From Mrakia gelida (taxonomy: Eukaryota > Basidiomycota > Tremellomycetes > Cystofilobasidiales > Mrakiaceae): a stretch of 64,000 nt of DNA. Every line of letters starts with the position of its first letter. Positions within the stretch are counted from its first letter, which is position 1. The stretch is from contig BRON01000005.1 in the NCBI GenBank assembly GCA_024345305.1, forward strand, positions 62,001 through 126,000, given 5' to 3'. Positions 23,948-38,914 of the stretch are shown here, piece after piece. Both the position numbers and the translations under genes were made by a program. The notes beneath the pieces are model-generated. The model saw only the letters and a list, made by a program, of their open reading frames with translations. It did no database searches and was not told the DNA's origin.

Positions 23948-25150
23948 ATGTTCTTCTCCCTCTCCCTCCTCCTTCTCACCCTCTCCTCCCTCGTCCTGGC
24001 GGCGCCCCTCGACTTCACCTCTGCTCTCGTCTCGGAGACTTCGCGAGGAAGACCTGGATTCGGAGGACTCCCCGTCCCTCTCTGCCCTATCTCGAAGTCC
24101 AAGGGGACCGATCTTCTCACTGGTCTCGCCGTCAACGCTGGAGAAGTCCCCAACTACGTTTTCATCGGACGAGGAACGCAGAGTGAGTGAAAGCATGCTC
24201 GATGACTTCGCCTCCCGCTCACCCCTCTTCTTCTTCCTTTCTTCTTCTTCCTTCTCCTCTTCAAGACTACACCTGTGGATCCGCTGGAGTCTACGTCTCT
24301 GTTGGAGCAGTCGCAGATTTGTGAGTCCCCTTCATACTTCTCTTTTCTCGCTTCTCCAACTCGGACTGAACTCGCTCCCTCTCCTCTCATCTTGATCAGC
24401 TACGACGCCTCGTGCCTGATCTCCCTTCCCCGCCTCGACCACCCTCGCCTCCGTCGCTCTCAAGGCCATCCCTTTCCCTTCCAAAGGTCCCTTCAATCCT
24501 GCTGCAAAGCACTTCTTCCGAGTCAACGCCGACGCTTCCATCAACCCCGTCTTCAAGCTCTCTTCGAACGGGAACGAGTTCGTCGGAAAGAAGATCGCTG
24601 CTGTTGCTGCTCCCAAGGACCCGTGAGTTGTAAGATCCCTGGCTCGTATAGAGTGTCGTCGCGATGGCAGCTGACTTCTCTCCTCTCGCTCTGGTCCTCG
24701 TTTGAAAGGAACGTGAACGTCCCTTGGCTTCAGGCACGCTCATCTCTCTTCCCCTCGTTTGACGACTTGGGCTGACTGATCTTCTCGTCTCTATACTTCC
24801 CAGCTCGGCCTTGTCTCTGGAACCCTCGGAAAGACCTTCTACAGAGTCGATACTGCCGGTGGTCAGCCTCCTGCGACTGTGAGTTCTCGCGATGCGACGC
24901 GTTTTCGTCTTTTCGATTCGATTTCTCGTTCGCCTCCTCAATCCTCGTCCGAGCTCGTCACTGACCGTGATGTCTCTATATAATAGTGCAGCAATTTCAC
25001 AGACACTGGAGTCAAGACCGTTCCCTACGCCGCCATCTACGTGAGGCTCCTTTCAATCTGGTCCTCGTCGACGCGTCGCGTGGTCGATTTTGAGTCTCTC
25101 GCTGACCGCCCTCTCATTCCCTTCTGTCACTCCAGTGGAGCTACAAGTAG
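23948..25150 (+). pseudogene. DUF3455-type paralogue, copy B, with a frame break and a non-GT donor
   Basis: The gene starts at ATG 23948 with a signal peptide (MFFSLSLLLLTLSSLVLAAP) and continues NYTCGSAGVYVSVGAVAD, then YDASCLI. Directly after this, near 24420-24430, the homologous frame shifts by one base: the continuing family sequence FPASTTLASVALKAIPFP is in another frame, and no alternative acceptor restores it because the shifted frame holds TGA upstream. A second anomaly is the donor after VPWLQ near 24734: copy A has cag|gtcagt, here cag|gcacgc. Downstream exons still read LGLVSGTLGKTFYRVDTAGGQPPAT, SNFTDTGVKTVPYAAIY and end WSYK at TAG 25148. Either this is a young pseudogene, or the assembly has one extra base and the intron is a GC-AG type. 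Confidence 0.65.
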
Positions 25151-25384
25151 ATTGACTCTCTCCTCTATCGCTCCTCCCTACTCTTGCACTTTTCTCTTCT
25201 GTTCTGGGTTTCTGTTCGTCCATAACCAGGGGGGAGTTCGTTTTCTCGAGGGCCTGGCGCTTCTCATTCTTTTGACAACTACACTCTCTTGGCTTCAACG
25301 TTCTTGAAACGTCGGTTCGATCCTTTTAGCTAGCTTTTCGACCTCGGTCTGGCTATGCATGAGGTTCGACTCAACTCGTTCGTC

Positions 25385-25690
25385 CAAACAGGCGGACAAC
25401 CTCCCGCGTCCTGCGATCCGACGGACAAATCAGTTCTCTCCATTCCCTACGCAACGATCTAGGCGAGTCCACCTTTGCTACTTTGTCTCTCTCGCGTTTG
25501 CCAACCGCTCCTGACCCTCTCCTCGATGTCTTGCTCTCACAGTTTTTCTTTTCCTGAGCGTCGTCGCGTCGCGTCTCGTTCCCTCTGAACGGTTCACCCT
25601 CCTCCCCTAGACCGACTTGGACTCTTCTCGCTTGCACTCCTACTTTATCTGGGACTAGGCTTGATGGACTTCGTTGTTTTGAAGGCGGGA
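25385..25690 (+). pseudogene. Decayed 3' remnant of a third DUF3455 copy
   Basis: Only the penultimate exon, last intron and 3' UTR of a copy-A-like gene remain. The stretch reads GGQPPASCDPTDKSVLSIPYATI, matching copy A at 23063-23131. Where copy A has the Tyr codon followed by a gtgag donor, this copy has TAG followed by gcgag, destroying both. The homology continues past the stop: the cgtcgtcgcgtcgcgt tract and the tgatggacttcg motif of the copy A 3' UTR (near 23240 and 23352) recur at about 25559 and 25662. No upstream exons are found between 25151 and 25385, so this is a truncated duplicate. Confidence 0.75.
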
Positions 25691-26382
25691 TCCTGACTCG
25701 ATGGAGCTCGTCGCGTGTGACGGAGGTTTGAAAAGCAGAAAGAAGAGACAGAACGTCTTTCTTGAGTGAGGTCTTGCCAAATCTTCGCGAAGTTAAGGTT
25801 CGAACACACGCAGCTGTGTCTAATTAGTCGAAAAGAGTTTGACTCGTAGAGAAACCTCGACGTGGACGAGAGATGGAGTCGCCTGCCTCCGCTCTCCTCC
25901 GCTCAGCTTCGAGCTCACACTTCGAGCTCCCTCTTCACCACCCAACCCAACCAACCAACCAACGCCAACTCCTCAAACTCTCTCTATACCCCTCACCTTT
26001 CCCTCAGGGATGCCCTCCTCGTTCCTTCCTGCCTCCTTTCCCCTCCCCTTTGGGACGTTCTGTGCCTGGCGATCACCTCGAATCGAAGGGTTGTTGAGCG
26101 ACGTCCCTCCTCCCTTCCTTTCGCTTCTTACCCTTCACTTCCTCCTCATCGAGCCGACTAGGATCTTCCGTCATCTTTCTCGACCTCTTCACTCACTCCT
26201 TCGCTATATAACTCGTCGAACTTCTCACCAGGAATCCCTACCGAGCTGGTTCTTCCTCCTCCTCCCTTTGGTCAACCTCAACCTCCTTCCCTCCCTCCAT
26301 TCCTCTCCTCCTCTCCCTTTCCCCCTCCCGTCTGTCCCTCTCCTCGACCCTTTACCTCACCGAGCACCCCTCATCACCTCAA
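25691..26382. other. Intergenic region, CT-rich upstream of the next gene
   Basis: About 690 nt, almost entirely pyrimidine-rich on the plus strand from 25900 on, with a short tatata near 26203. This is a plausible promoter for the following gene. Long open frames here are low-complexity artefacts. Confidence 0.4.
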
Positions 26383-28589
26383 ATGCCACCATCCGACGTC
26401 AATCCCGGTCCTTCCATCCTCCCTGCTGCTTCCAAAGCCATGGAAGCTCGAGCTCCTCCTTCGCCAACCCACTCGTCGTCGCCTCCTCCCTCCCAACGAC
26501 CGAACTCTCCCGCCTCTTCCTCCACTGCCTCGAGCGGATCACCCTACGCACCTTCGGACGACGAGCACGAGCTACCCTCTCCTCCCAAGAGGATGACGAG
26601 ACGAAGCATCGCTCCTGCCGCTCCGAAGAGGACGACGTCGTTGACCTTGACGAAGGGGAAAGGCAAGGCTCTTGAGCAGGGTCAGGCTGGAGGGAACAAG
26701 TTGGGAGCTGGGGCGAAGAGGGTTGTGTCTGATACGGGACGACTTAGAGTGCCGAGCTCGGACGAAGTGGGTCCTTCAGCTTCAGGTGAGCTTGATCCCT
26801 CCCTCCCTCCCTGCCTTGCGTTGTTGACGCTTCGTTTCGAACGTCGAAGAGCTAACCGAGCTCGTCCTTCCCACCTTTTTCATCCGCTAGGCTCTCGAGC
26901 ACCTTCCTCTGCCAAACCTTCGCTCACCATCACCAAATCCACCTCCTCCAACATTTTCCAGTCGGACTCAACAGGCTCTCGGAAGCGAGCTCCCTCCTAC
27001 AATCCTCCCTCCTCTCTCGCTCGTCCTCGAGTTCGATCAGCCTCCCACAACGTCAAGTCCTTCACCAACGGTCCTCGACCACCTCTTCCCCCTCCCTCCT
27101 CGGCTACCTGGAACCCAGCTCCTCCTCTTCCCAAGGTCTCGGCGGGACGACAGGTCCTCAAGGAGAAGAACAACACGTCGGCGGCGGCGGAGGCTGGAGG
27201 GTCGAAGAAGGGTGGAACTGCTGTCGAGAAGCTTAAGAAGGCGGAGGTCGGAGGGACTGGTGGATCGAAAAGGATCTCTATCGTGGATCTGACGGTGGAT
27301 TCGGACGTTGAGGCTGGTGGGAAAGCGAGACGAGAGGAGGAACCGGCGGTTGGTCAAGCTGCTCCAGGTTCGTTTCGTCGCCGAGTCCTCCTTCTTCTTT
27401 GTTCTTCGAGCGCTACTGACTTCTTCATCCTCCTCTCCTTTGTTTCGACTCCAGCTCCGGCTCCTCCTGCCGTTCCAGCACCCGTCCCTGCACCAGCACC
27501 AGCTCCCACCGCCGTCCTCGTTCCAGCAGCAGCGCCGGTCCCGATCCAAGCCCCAGCACCAGTACTACCTGCCCCAGCTCCTACTGCACCAGCTCGTGAT
27601 AGCACTTCGGAGGATCGTGCCAATCTCCTCAAGGCGTCCGACTGTGTCGATTGTGAGTTCGCATCTGCCTCCGTCGCGTCGAACGAAGACACGTACTGAT
27701 CGAAGCTCTTTCTTCCTATCCCTCTCATTCAGTCCCCATCGACGGCTCGAAATGGCTACTCTCCAAGCTCCACCTCATTCGAGAACTCGCCTCTCCCTTC
27801 GAAGGTTAGTCTTCGCTTTCCTTGCTTCGACCTCGCACGCGACTCAACTCGCACTCGACGCTGACGGTCTTCTTTTCTTTTCGCTTCCTTTGATTGGACT
27901 CAGCTACTCCCGAGCAGCCAACTTCCCTCGCTTACAAACCCTTCGATCTTCCCTCGGTCATCCCTCTTCCCTCCTCCGTCGTTCCCTATCTCGAAGGAAC
28001 CTCCTTCGACCACTCCCAGTCCCAACACAATCTCCTCGACTTCATTCACCCCCTCAAAGTCATCTGCTTCAGTGACTACACCCTCCAACTCAACACCTTC
28101 ATCGAATCAACTCGACTCATCCACGAACAACCCTCCTTCTACAACCTCCTCGCTATCGGACCCGTCCCTCGATTCTGGTACGGCTCTCCTACCATCGCAC
28201 CTGAGGATCCCGCCCTCGTCGCCGCTTGGAACTCGGACGATCCGGAAGCGATGAAACCTTGGGAGACGGAGGAGGCGACGGAGCCGTCGGAGGAGTTTCA
28301 ACTCGAGGAGAAGTCGAGGATGACTTCGGAGGAGAGGGCTGAGAGGGGGAGGAGAACCGTCCTTGCTCAAACGGCTCAAGCTACTTGGACCTTCATCTAC
28401 CGCCTCATCGCCAAGAGGTTTCGAGAAGCGGTACTCGAGCTCATGCAGGAGGTGGGGACGGAGGAGGAGAAGAGGATGTCGTACGAGGAGTTGGCGGGAG
28501 GAGAGGAGACGCGTTTGAAGTACTACGAGGTCTTCGTCGCGATCGAGACTGTGGAGGAGTGGGCTAGGGAATCGGTGGAGATCAATTAG
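26383..28589 (+). CDS. Unrecognised protein with disordered N-terminal half and ordered C-terminal domain
   Basis: No family is recognised. ATG 26383 leads through five exons to TAG 28587, about 590 residues. The first 350 residues are Ser/Pro/Ala-rich and basic, with PPKRMTRRS, a TKGKGKALE block and ISIVDLTVDSDVE, which looks like a SUMO-interacting motif (hydrophobic core followed by acidic residues). A Pro-Ala repeat of about 50 residues (APAPVPAPAP type) follows. The C-terminal part looks folded: FPIDGSKWLLSKLHLIREL, HPLKVICFSDYTLQLNTFIE, YNLLAIGPVPRFWYGSP and a charged helical end (EEWARESVEIN). Basic patches and the SIM-like motif suggest a nuclear protein, which is inference. Intron phases agree throughout and no lesion is seen. 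Confidence 0.65.
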
Positions 28590-29207
28590 GTTGCTATCGT
28601 ACACAGGGTTGGTGCTTGGTTCGTCTTATCTCTTGCTTTTGTTCTTGTTCCCTCTCGTTCGTTCGCTCGTTCTCCTCGCTCGTTTCTTTCCCCCTCTCTA
28701 CTGCTTGCTTTCCCTCTCTCCACTTTCAACCCTCTCCCTCCTAGAGCTACCCAACCCCGCCGATTCGTTCGCCCCTCTCCCCTCTCTCGTCTCATCCTCC
28801 TCGTTTTTCTCTTCCATCGACGCGTCGTCCCTCCCTCCCTTTCCTCTCCTGCCCTCGCTTCTCTTTGCTTAGTCACCTCTCCTCTGTCCAACGTGCGCTA
28901 CCCTAAAGTCTTACTCAAGTCTTACAGAACAACCCGCTTAATGACCCTTTCACGACCTCGTCTCTTCGAGCAAGCTAGACCTAGACATCAAGCTCGAAGG
29001 ACGAACGAAGACTGACGACGTCGCGTCGTCCTTCTCAGTTCTCGCAGCGACACTCCAAAGAGCAACACCGCCACCCAGCGAACCTCTCACGTCTAATGCG
29101 GTAAAAGAGAGTCGGTGAAAAAGACCAGAGCGAACGCGGAAGCCGGGAAGTCTAAAAGGAAAGCTTTTGGAGAGGCAGTGGTCAGGTGAGCGAACGGCAA
29201 AAGAAAT
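28590..29207. other. Intergenic region
   Basis: About 620 nt between the unknown protein and the tRNA. It contains a CT-rich 3' part of the upstream gene, then lower-GC sequence approaching the tRNA. The last 25 or so bases (29183-29207) are shared with the 3' flank of the other tRNA-Gly copy. No further gene was found. Confidence 0.45.
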
Positions 29208-29290
29208 GAGTGAAGCGTGACTCGAACACGCGTCTCAAGAAATTCTCATGAATGGAAATCTTGAATAATAACCCCTATACGATCCACCCT
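29208..29290 (-). tRNA. tRNA-Gly(UCC) with an 11-nt intron, copy 1
   Basis: The minus strand folds as a full cloverleaf. The acceptor GGGTGGA pairs with TTCACTC (with two G-U pairs), with discriminator A. The D-arm GTATAGGGGTTATTAT has the pattern of yeast tRNA-Gly(TCC). The anticodon stem is CAAGA/TCTTG and the anticodon TCC lies at 29255-29257. The T-arm is GCGTG/TTCGAGT/CACGC. Between position 37 (A) and 38 (T) an 11-nt insert at 29243-29253 is the canonical place for a nuclear tRNA intron. Mature length is 72 nt without CCA. A T-rich Pol III terminator (ttctttt) follows on the minus strand. Confidence 0.88.
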
Positions 29291-29767
29291 TTGATTAAAG
29301 TGATCCGGAGTTGCTGCATATGTCAGAAGACTCAAATTTCAGCGCTTTTTCGAGCTCGCCCTTTCCTATCATACCGCTGGCGGGTCTGTTCGCGCTGGCG
29401 GCTCTGTGTCCTCTCTTCGAACACCTTTTGTGTTCAATGTATAAGGGCTTCTGTTCCTCGACCGTCTAAGAAGGAGTTGAACGTCTTTCAGGTTGCTCGA
29501 ACTCGACTCGTCGACGACGCGTCTCCCTCTCTCTTCCATCACTCTCCCGCTCTCCCACTTTCTCTTTCCGTCCGCTCCTCCCAACCAACCGAAGAAGACC
29601 AACCATCCATCCACTTGGGTGGGTGTGTAGACCAGACTAGATACTGTACCGAAACCGAAACCGAAAAGCGTGCGAGCGAAAGAACCAAGAGTACGTAAAG
29701 AAGCGAGCGAGCGAGCGAAAAGCAAAGAGGGAGAGAGAAACCGTGATGAAGAAAAGAAGCGAGACGT
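29291..29767. other. Intergenic region between tRNA-Gly and the beta-tubulin stop
   Basis: About 480 nt. The first 20 nt share the upstream flank of the second tRNA-Gly copy (a cacttt-atcaaa motif read on the minus strand). The rest is presumably the beta-tubulin 3' UTR. No coding exon is supported. Confidence 0.4.
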
Positions 29768-33656
<3,889 letters not shown>

Positions 33657-33990
33657 GATGTTGAGGTTGAGGTGGGGGAGAGAAAACGAAGGGAAGGGGA
33701 GAGAAGAGAGGGAGAGAGGGAGGTGGAAGGCAAGAGAGTTGGCCGAGCGAGTTTGGTTTCGAGCAGCGAGAGGACGCGCCGTGAAAAGAAAAAAAGGAGG
33801 GGAGGCTGATTTTCCTTTCCTTTTTTCCGAAGTATAGATCTTGGGTTAGTGAGAGCATGTGACAAAGCGAACCTCTCAGCAACAGTTATCTTGGAAGGTA
33901 AACTAGAGCTGTACTCGTCTCCTCGCTCCTCCCCCGATCTCTTCCCTTCTCCTCTCCTTCTCTCAAACGCCCACAAACAGAACAGCACCA

Positions 33991-35359
33991 TCAAAGATCT
34001 CCCTCCCGATTCAACAACCTCCCCTCCATCCCTCCATGAACCATCACCACCTGTCCCGTCACATGGCCCGAGAGTCGCTCGCTCGCAAGAGCTAGAACTT
34101 GAGTCGCGACCTCTCGAGGTTCAGCGAGTCTTTTGAGCGGGGTGCTGTGGACACGAGGGACGAAAAAACGAGCGTTAGTTGAAGGGAGTGGTGATGTAGA
34201 AGGTAGTAGCGAAAAAGCGGCGCGACTCACGTAGCCAAAGCCCTATAGACGACGTCTGGATCGGCGAGCAGGGACGCGACGGCGGGGGTTTTGATCCTGC
34301 GACGAACGAACGAATGGAACCGCCTTGTCAGCTCGAAGGACTCGAGGAGGAAGGTAGAGAGGGAGAGAGACGGAGCTCACCATCCAGGAGCCACCACGTT
34401 CACTCTCGCCCTCGGAGCGAACGAGACGATCTCGTTCTTCAAACTCAACGCCAGACCGGTCATCAGGGCGCTTTTGGAGCAGGCGTAGTCTGTTACCACC
34501 AACGCAACAGATCAGTCCAGCCCAACACTCGCACCCGAAAAACACACTGAAGAAGGAGAAAGAGCGGAGCGGACCAGCATGACCAGCCTCTCCGAACAAG
34601 CCTGCTGTTGAGCTGAACGAAACGGAAACGAAGGAGAAGGTGAGCTCGCTCGCTCGTTCCTTCCCTCCTCCCTCCTCGTTCACGTTCGAGGATGGACGAC
34701 TCACCCAATGAACACCACAGCAATCTTATGCTTCCTCTCCTGATAGACAAACTGCAGTTGATTCAGGAAAGCTCGGACGAGGAGGAAGGTTCCTACCAAC
34801 CCAACCCAACAACGAAAACGAGCTTCGAGTTAGAGCGGCCTCGTCCGTCGAAGGAAAACGAGCAGGGAAGCGAGACAGACCAGTAAGGTTGATGTTGATG
34901 GTCTTGTTCCACTGCTCGAGAGTCATTTTGGAGATGGGAGCGTCGTTGAGTGCGATGTAGGCGTGGTTGACTGGTCAAACCATCCTCCAAAAGAGTCAGC
35001 TCGTTCTCCTTCGTCCCTCCGATCCCATCTCTCCTCCCTCTATCCTCCTCCTTCCCCCCCTCCCTCCCTCCCTCGCTCGCCTCGCTCAACTCACCAACCA
35101 AAACCTCAACCCCCCTCCCTCCCATCCCCTCTCTCGCTTCCACAAACAGCCTCTCCACCTCCTCCTCTTTCTCGACGTTCGCTTGGACCTTGATCAACGA
35201 GGAGGAAGCAGGAAGGGAGTCGAGGCCGGCAGGGTTGGAGTTGTAGTGCGCTGTGACGAGGGAGCCTTGGGAGAGGAAGAGGGAGCATAGTTCGAGGCCT
35301 AGACCGCCGGAGGAGCCGGTGATGAGGGTGTGGGTGGAGGAGAGGCCGAGGTCGAACAT
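33991..35359 (-). CDS. Short-chain dehydrogenase/reductase (classical SDR)
   Basis: This is a predicted NAD(P)(H)-dependent oxidoreductase; the substrate is unknown. Spliced from ATG 35359 (MFDLGLSSTHTLITGSSGG) to stop 33991, it has the classical fold. The cofactor motif TGSSGGLGLE (TGxxxGxG) is at residues about 14-22, and a VNHAYIA block sits where NNAG is usual. INLTG ends beta4/alpha4, and the catalytic residues are Ser in FIGSTAG, Tyr and Lys in DYACSK (YxxxK), then VAPGWI. A C-terminal VTGQVVMVHGG precedes the end in NREGDL. The length is about 270 residues, normal for the family. The NNAG to NHAY change is a modest deviation that may affect the structural Asn-water network but is seen in some SDRs. 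It lies 3' of the transporter and 5' of beta-tubulin, all on the same strand, without functional logic. Confidence 0.87.
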
Positions 35360-35705
35360 CTTGGAAGGGAGAGGAGAGGGAGGGGGTTGGGGAGGGAGGG
35401 AGCGTCGGTGAGCTCGAATTCGAGTTTGCGAGTTCGTGTGATTTCGTTGAAGTCCTTCACGACGGAGAAGACCTTTCGGCTCACTTGAAACTCAGAACGA
35501 AGGGTCAAGGATTGAAGGATCAGCTGCGAGAGAAGAAGGAAGGAAACCCGAGCTCAGATGTCTAGGAGCGAGGCCCGTCTCCCTCTCTACTTTATCGCTC
35601 CGTCGCTGCTCGTCCCAGAAAGCATGAAAGAATCGCACGAAAAGAGAGTCTGTCTATAAGTTAAGTTAAGTCGAATCGAGTCTGTTCTATCCTAGTATAA
35701 CACTT
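35360..35705. other. Intergenic region
   Basis: About 345 nt between the transporter stop and the SDR start, both on the minus strand. It would hold the transporter 3' UTR and the SDR promoter. A short AT-rich patch (ttaagttaag) is near 35662. Nothing else is recognised. Confidence 0.4.
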
Positions 35706-38482
35706 CTAAGCAGAAGGACGTCCTTGGGAAACCTTGATGATGTTGTAACTGATCAAAACGAACGAGGACGAAAACGAAAGGTCAGTTCGGACGCGTCTAG
35801 TCTCGTCTTCTCGTCCTCCTTCTTCTCACCCCCTCCTCCACCCACTCGCCCGCCCGCCCGCCCACCCACCCAACAGAGATTGAAGGGACGCCAACTCACG
35901 TCAAACAGAAGCACATCACACAAATCCCATACACAGCGAGGGCGGCGGACCCCCATTTGAGAAGAGGCGAGGTTCCTGGCACTCGACGGAAGAGGGAGAA
36001 GTAGAAGAGCCCGGGGAGGATGAAGGAGATGGTTGTGGATCCGGTGGCGCCGACGAAGGAGAGGACTGAGGGAAACGAGAGAGGAGAAAGGGTCAGTGAA
36101 AGAAGAAAACGAGAGCAGAGCGAAACAAGTTCGTACTCACCAATCTCAAGGTCATCCACCAGCAGCGCGATGATCAACCCTCCCAGCAGGATCCCCACCG
36201 TCAAAGCGATATACCTCGTCTGGGACATCTCCTTGACCAGCTCCTCAGGGATAAACTCGTTCTCGATATCATCGTCGTCGTCGTCGTCGTCGTTCAGCGA
36301 CTCGACAGCGGAAGCAGGAGTGGGAGGAGTGGCTGCTGTCTTGTGGTGATGGTCGAGATGGAGGTGGGAGTAGGACTTGATGGTGCTGATAACTTTGTCG
36401 AGGGCGAGTCGGCAGGGGTGGGCTTGGAGGGGGTAGCTGTTTCGAAGGAGAGGAAGGGAGAGTTAGTGGAGAGGCGAGGTGAGACGAGTCGATGGGAGGG
36501 AGAGAAAAGAGGACGAACGAGAAGAGAACCATGAGGACGATCCCGAGCCGACCGATAGCGACGAAGAGGGAAGAGTTGGGGTACATGGCGATGATGTTGG
36601 AGCCGACCTTGGATCCGAAGGTCAGGTATCCACTGAGAGGAGACTCTCGAGGTCAGCGAGACCTCTCTCAAACCGCGACGAAGAGAACGAGAACTCACGC
36701 GAGAGCCATGACCTCGTAAATGAGGGTGGCAGATCCGATACTGGTTCCAATGACGACGTTCATCCTCTTCTGGGTGTTGTCCTTGAGCTCGTTGTAGACG
36801 GGGAAGAGGTTCTGGGCGCAACTGCAGAGAGGGAGGAAGCGAAACAACGCGTCAGGCAGGGCGAGGCGAGGATGACGAGGAGGAGAGCGACGAACGTGTA
36901 GGCAAAGACTTGGACGCTGTGGTGTGAAGGGCGAGATAGATCAGCTCGCGAGAGAGTGAAATGACGGTAGGAAAGGAGAGAGGGACGAACGGGAAAGATC
37001 CAATCGCTCCGTGACTCCATCGGAAGTACTCGACAGGACCAGCAGGCTCGATGTCTTCAGGTCGATGAAAATAGTAAACGACGACGATCGAAAGCATGTA
37101 GAGAACGAAGACGAGGGCGGCTTGGGAGGTGAATCGTAGTCTGTGATGGACGAGAGCGAGAAGCAAAGTCAGTCACTCAGCTGTTCGAACGCGAAGAAAA
37201 GAGTGAACGAACGAATCAAGTCGCTTGAAGAAGGACAGAGGGACGTTGACGATCATCGAAACGAGAAGCCAGAGAGGTCCAGACTTGAGGAAGGCGGGAA
37301 CGGGGGAGGACGGCGCGATGATGGTGTAAATGGTGGTGAGTGCCGTCGGGGTGAGAGTCTGTTCGAAAAACGGACCCGGTCAGCGACAGATGAGCCTGCT
37401 TTTCGAGGAGAAGGGAGCGAGCTGACCTTGATGATGATGAGGTACGAAATGGAGACACCGAAGCACTGAAAAACGACGCAAAGAAAGAGAAGGGAAAGAG
37501 GTTCAGCCTTCGAACATCGACGAGCGCTCACGAGGAAACCCACGCAAACTCACCTTGATAGCGATAGCCAGATCAAAGAACACGGTAGCTCCCTTTCCGA
37601 ACGTGAGCATGCTCACCTGCAAGAGAAGAACGAGGAGTCAGCTTCGCCCGATAGACTCGCGGTCGAACGCGACCTCCTGAAAAAAGACACCTCCGCGGGC
37701 TGAACGAGGCACGACCAACTCACAGCGTTGAAGCTCGACTTCCTAGCAGGCTGGACCTTTGCAGCACATAACGAGAGGAAGTAGAGTCCCGAGAAGGCGA
37801 GGAACCCAGAGGTAGCACCTACGCGACAGGGAAGGAGAGGAAACGTTCGTCAGCTTCGAGGAGAGGAGCGCCGATGAGACGAAGAGGGGTTCGAGGGGAG
37901 GGACGAACAAGAGATAAGACCTGGGATGATACCTATGCTGGCGAAGGCTGAAGGGAAGGCGAGCATTCCAGTTCCTAGTGGAGGGGAGGGAAGAGAGTCG
38001 AGGTCAGCCAAGGGTTGGGGAAGGAAGGAGGGGAGAAAGGAGCTCAAAGCTCAACCCGCTCGTGTCCGTGCCTTCACGCGAGAACGTCCGTCCATCCTCC
38101 TCCCTTCCAGGTTTGTTGTTTAGGAAGAGACGTACCTAAAATGGTGTTGGCGAGACTGACAATTCAAGAAAGAGGCCATCAGCTCTCTATCTCGTCCAGA
38201 GATGTCCCCACACGAGCGACCTTTTGAGCTCCTTCCTTCCCTCTCTCCCTCCTCGTCTCCTTCTCCCTTCCTTCTTTGCGTGGAGACTCACTTTGAAACC
38301 GAGCTGAACACGGAAGCAGTTCCCCCAGCATGCTTCGCAAGGTCTAGTTCGTCGTCCTCATCTACGTCTCCAATCGTCCGAGTCGCACCAAGAAGAGGAG
38401 AGCCAGCGTCGATTCCAGGAGCGAGAACGGTGGGTTCTTTGCTCGTAGAGGTGGGGATGGCGGAGTAAGTGTGTGATGACAT
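35706..38482 (-). CDS. AAAP/AVT-family vacuolar amino-acid transporter (Avt5/6/7-like)
   Basis: A predicted multi-pass amino-acid/proton transporter. ATG 38482 begins a cytoplasmic N tail (MSSHTYSAIPTSTSKEP; later DDELDLAKHAGG). The family hallmark of the first helix follows: KLANTILGTGMLAFPSAFAS. Later helices include GFLAFSGLYFLSLCAA, the FDLAIAIKCFGVSISYLIII helix (typical for this family), QAALVFVLYMLSIVVVYYF, CAQNLFPVYNELKD, LIYEVMALAGYLTFG, IGRLGIVLMVLFSYPLQAHPCR (PLQxHPCR is a strong AVT/SLC38 motif) and FVGATGSTTISFILPGLFY. The loop before the last helices has a His-rich stretch and a run of eight Asp. The stop is TAG at 35706. About 11 membrane segments are visible. The vacuolar location and Avt5-7 subgroup are inferred from the motif pattern; Avt-type plasma-membrane relatives cannot be excluded. 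Confidence 0.88.
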
Positions 38483-38914
38483 GGCTCTAGTGTTGATCCC
38501 TGAGCCGAGGGAAGAAGGAGGAGGGTGGGAAGGAGAGGGAAGAGAAAGGAAGGGAAGGGAGGAGAGGGGAGGGTGTCAGGAGGGAGAAAAGTGGCAAGCG
38601 GAGGACGCCGTATTTGGTTGAGGAGGATCCGCATGACCCTCTATCTTTGGTTCCGAGAAGGGGAAGATTTTCTGATGAAGAGCACGAAGAGCCTCTAGTG
38701 AGAAAGACAGGCGGCTCGAAAAAAAACCGAGCGAAGGGAGGGACGCGAGGGACCTCGACGCGTCTCGACTCTCAGCCCTCCGCTCTTCTCCAGTCAGTCT
38801 CGAGCTCGTCGCGTCCCCGATCTAAGAACTCCTTTCTACTCTACTCCACCAATCTGAGAGGTGTTTCGTTCATGTCATCATTCTTCTCGCCCAACCCACC
38901 CCTCCCTCGCTGCT
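38483..38914. other. Intergenic region
   Basis: About 430 nt between the ERV1 stop and the transporter start, both on the minus strand. No exon, RNA or repeat is recognised. Confidence 0.4.
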
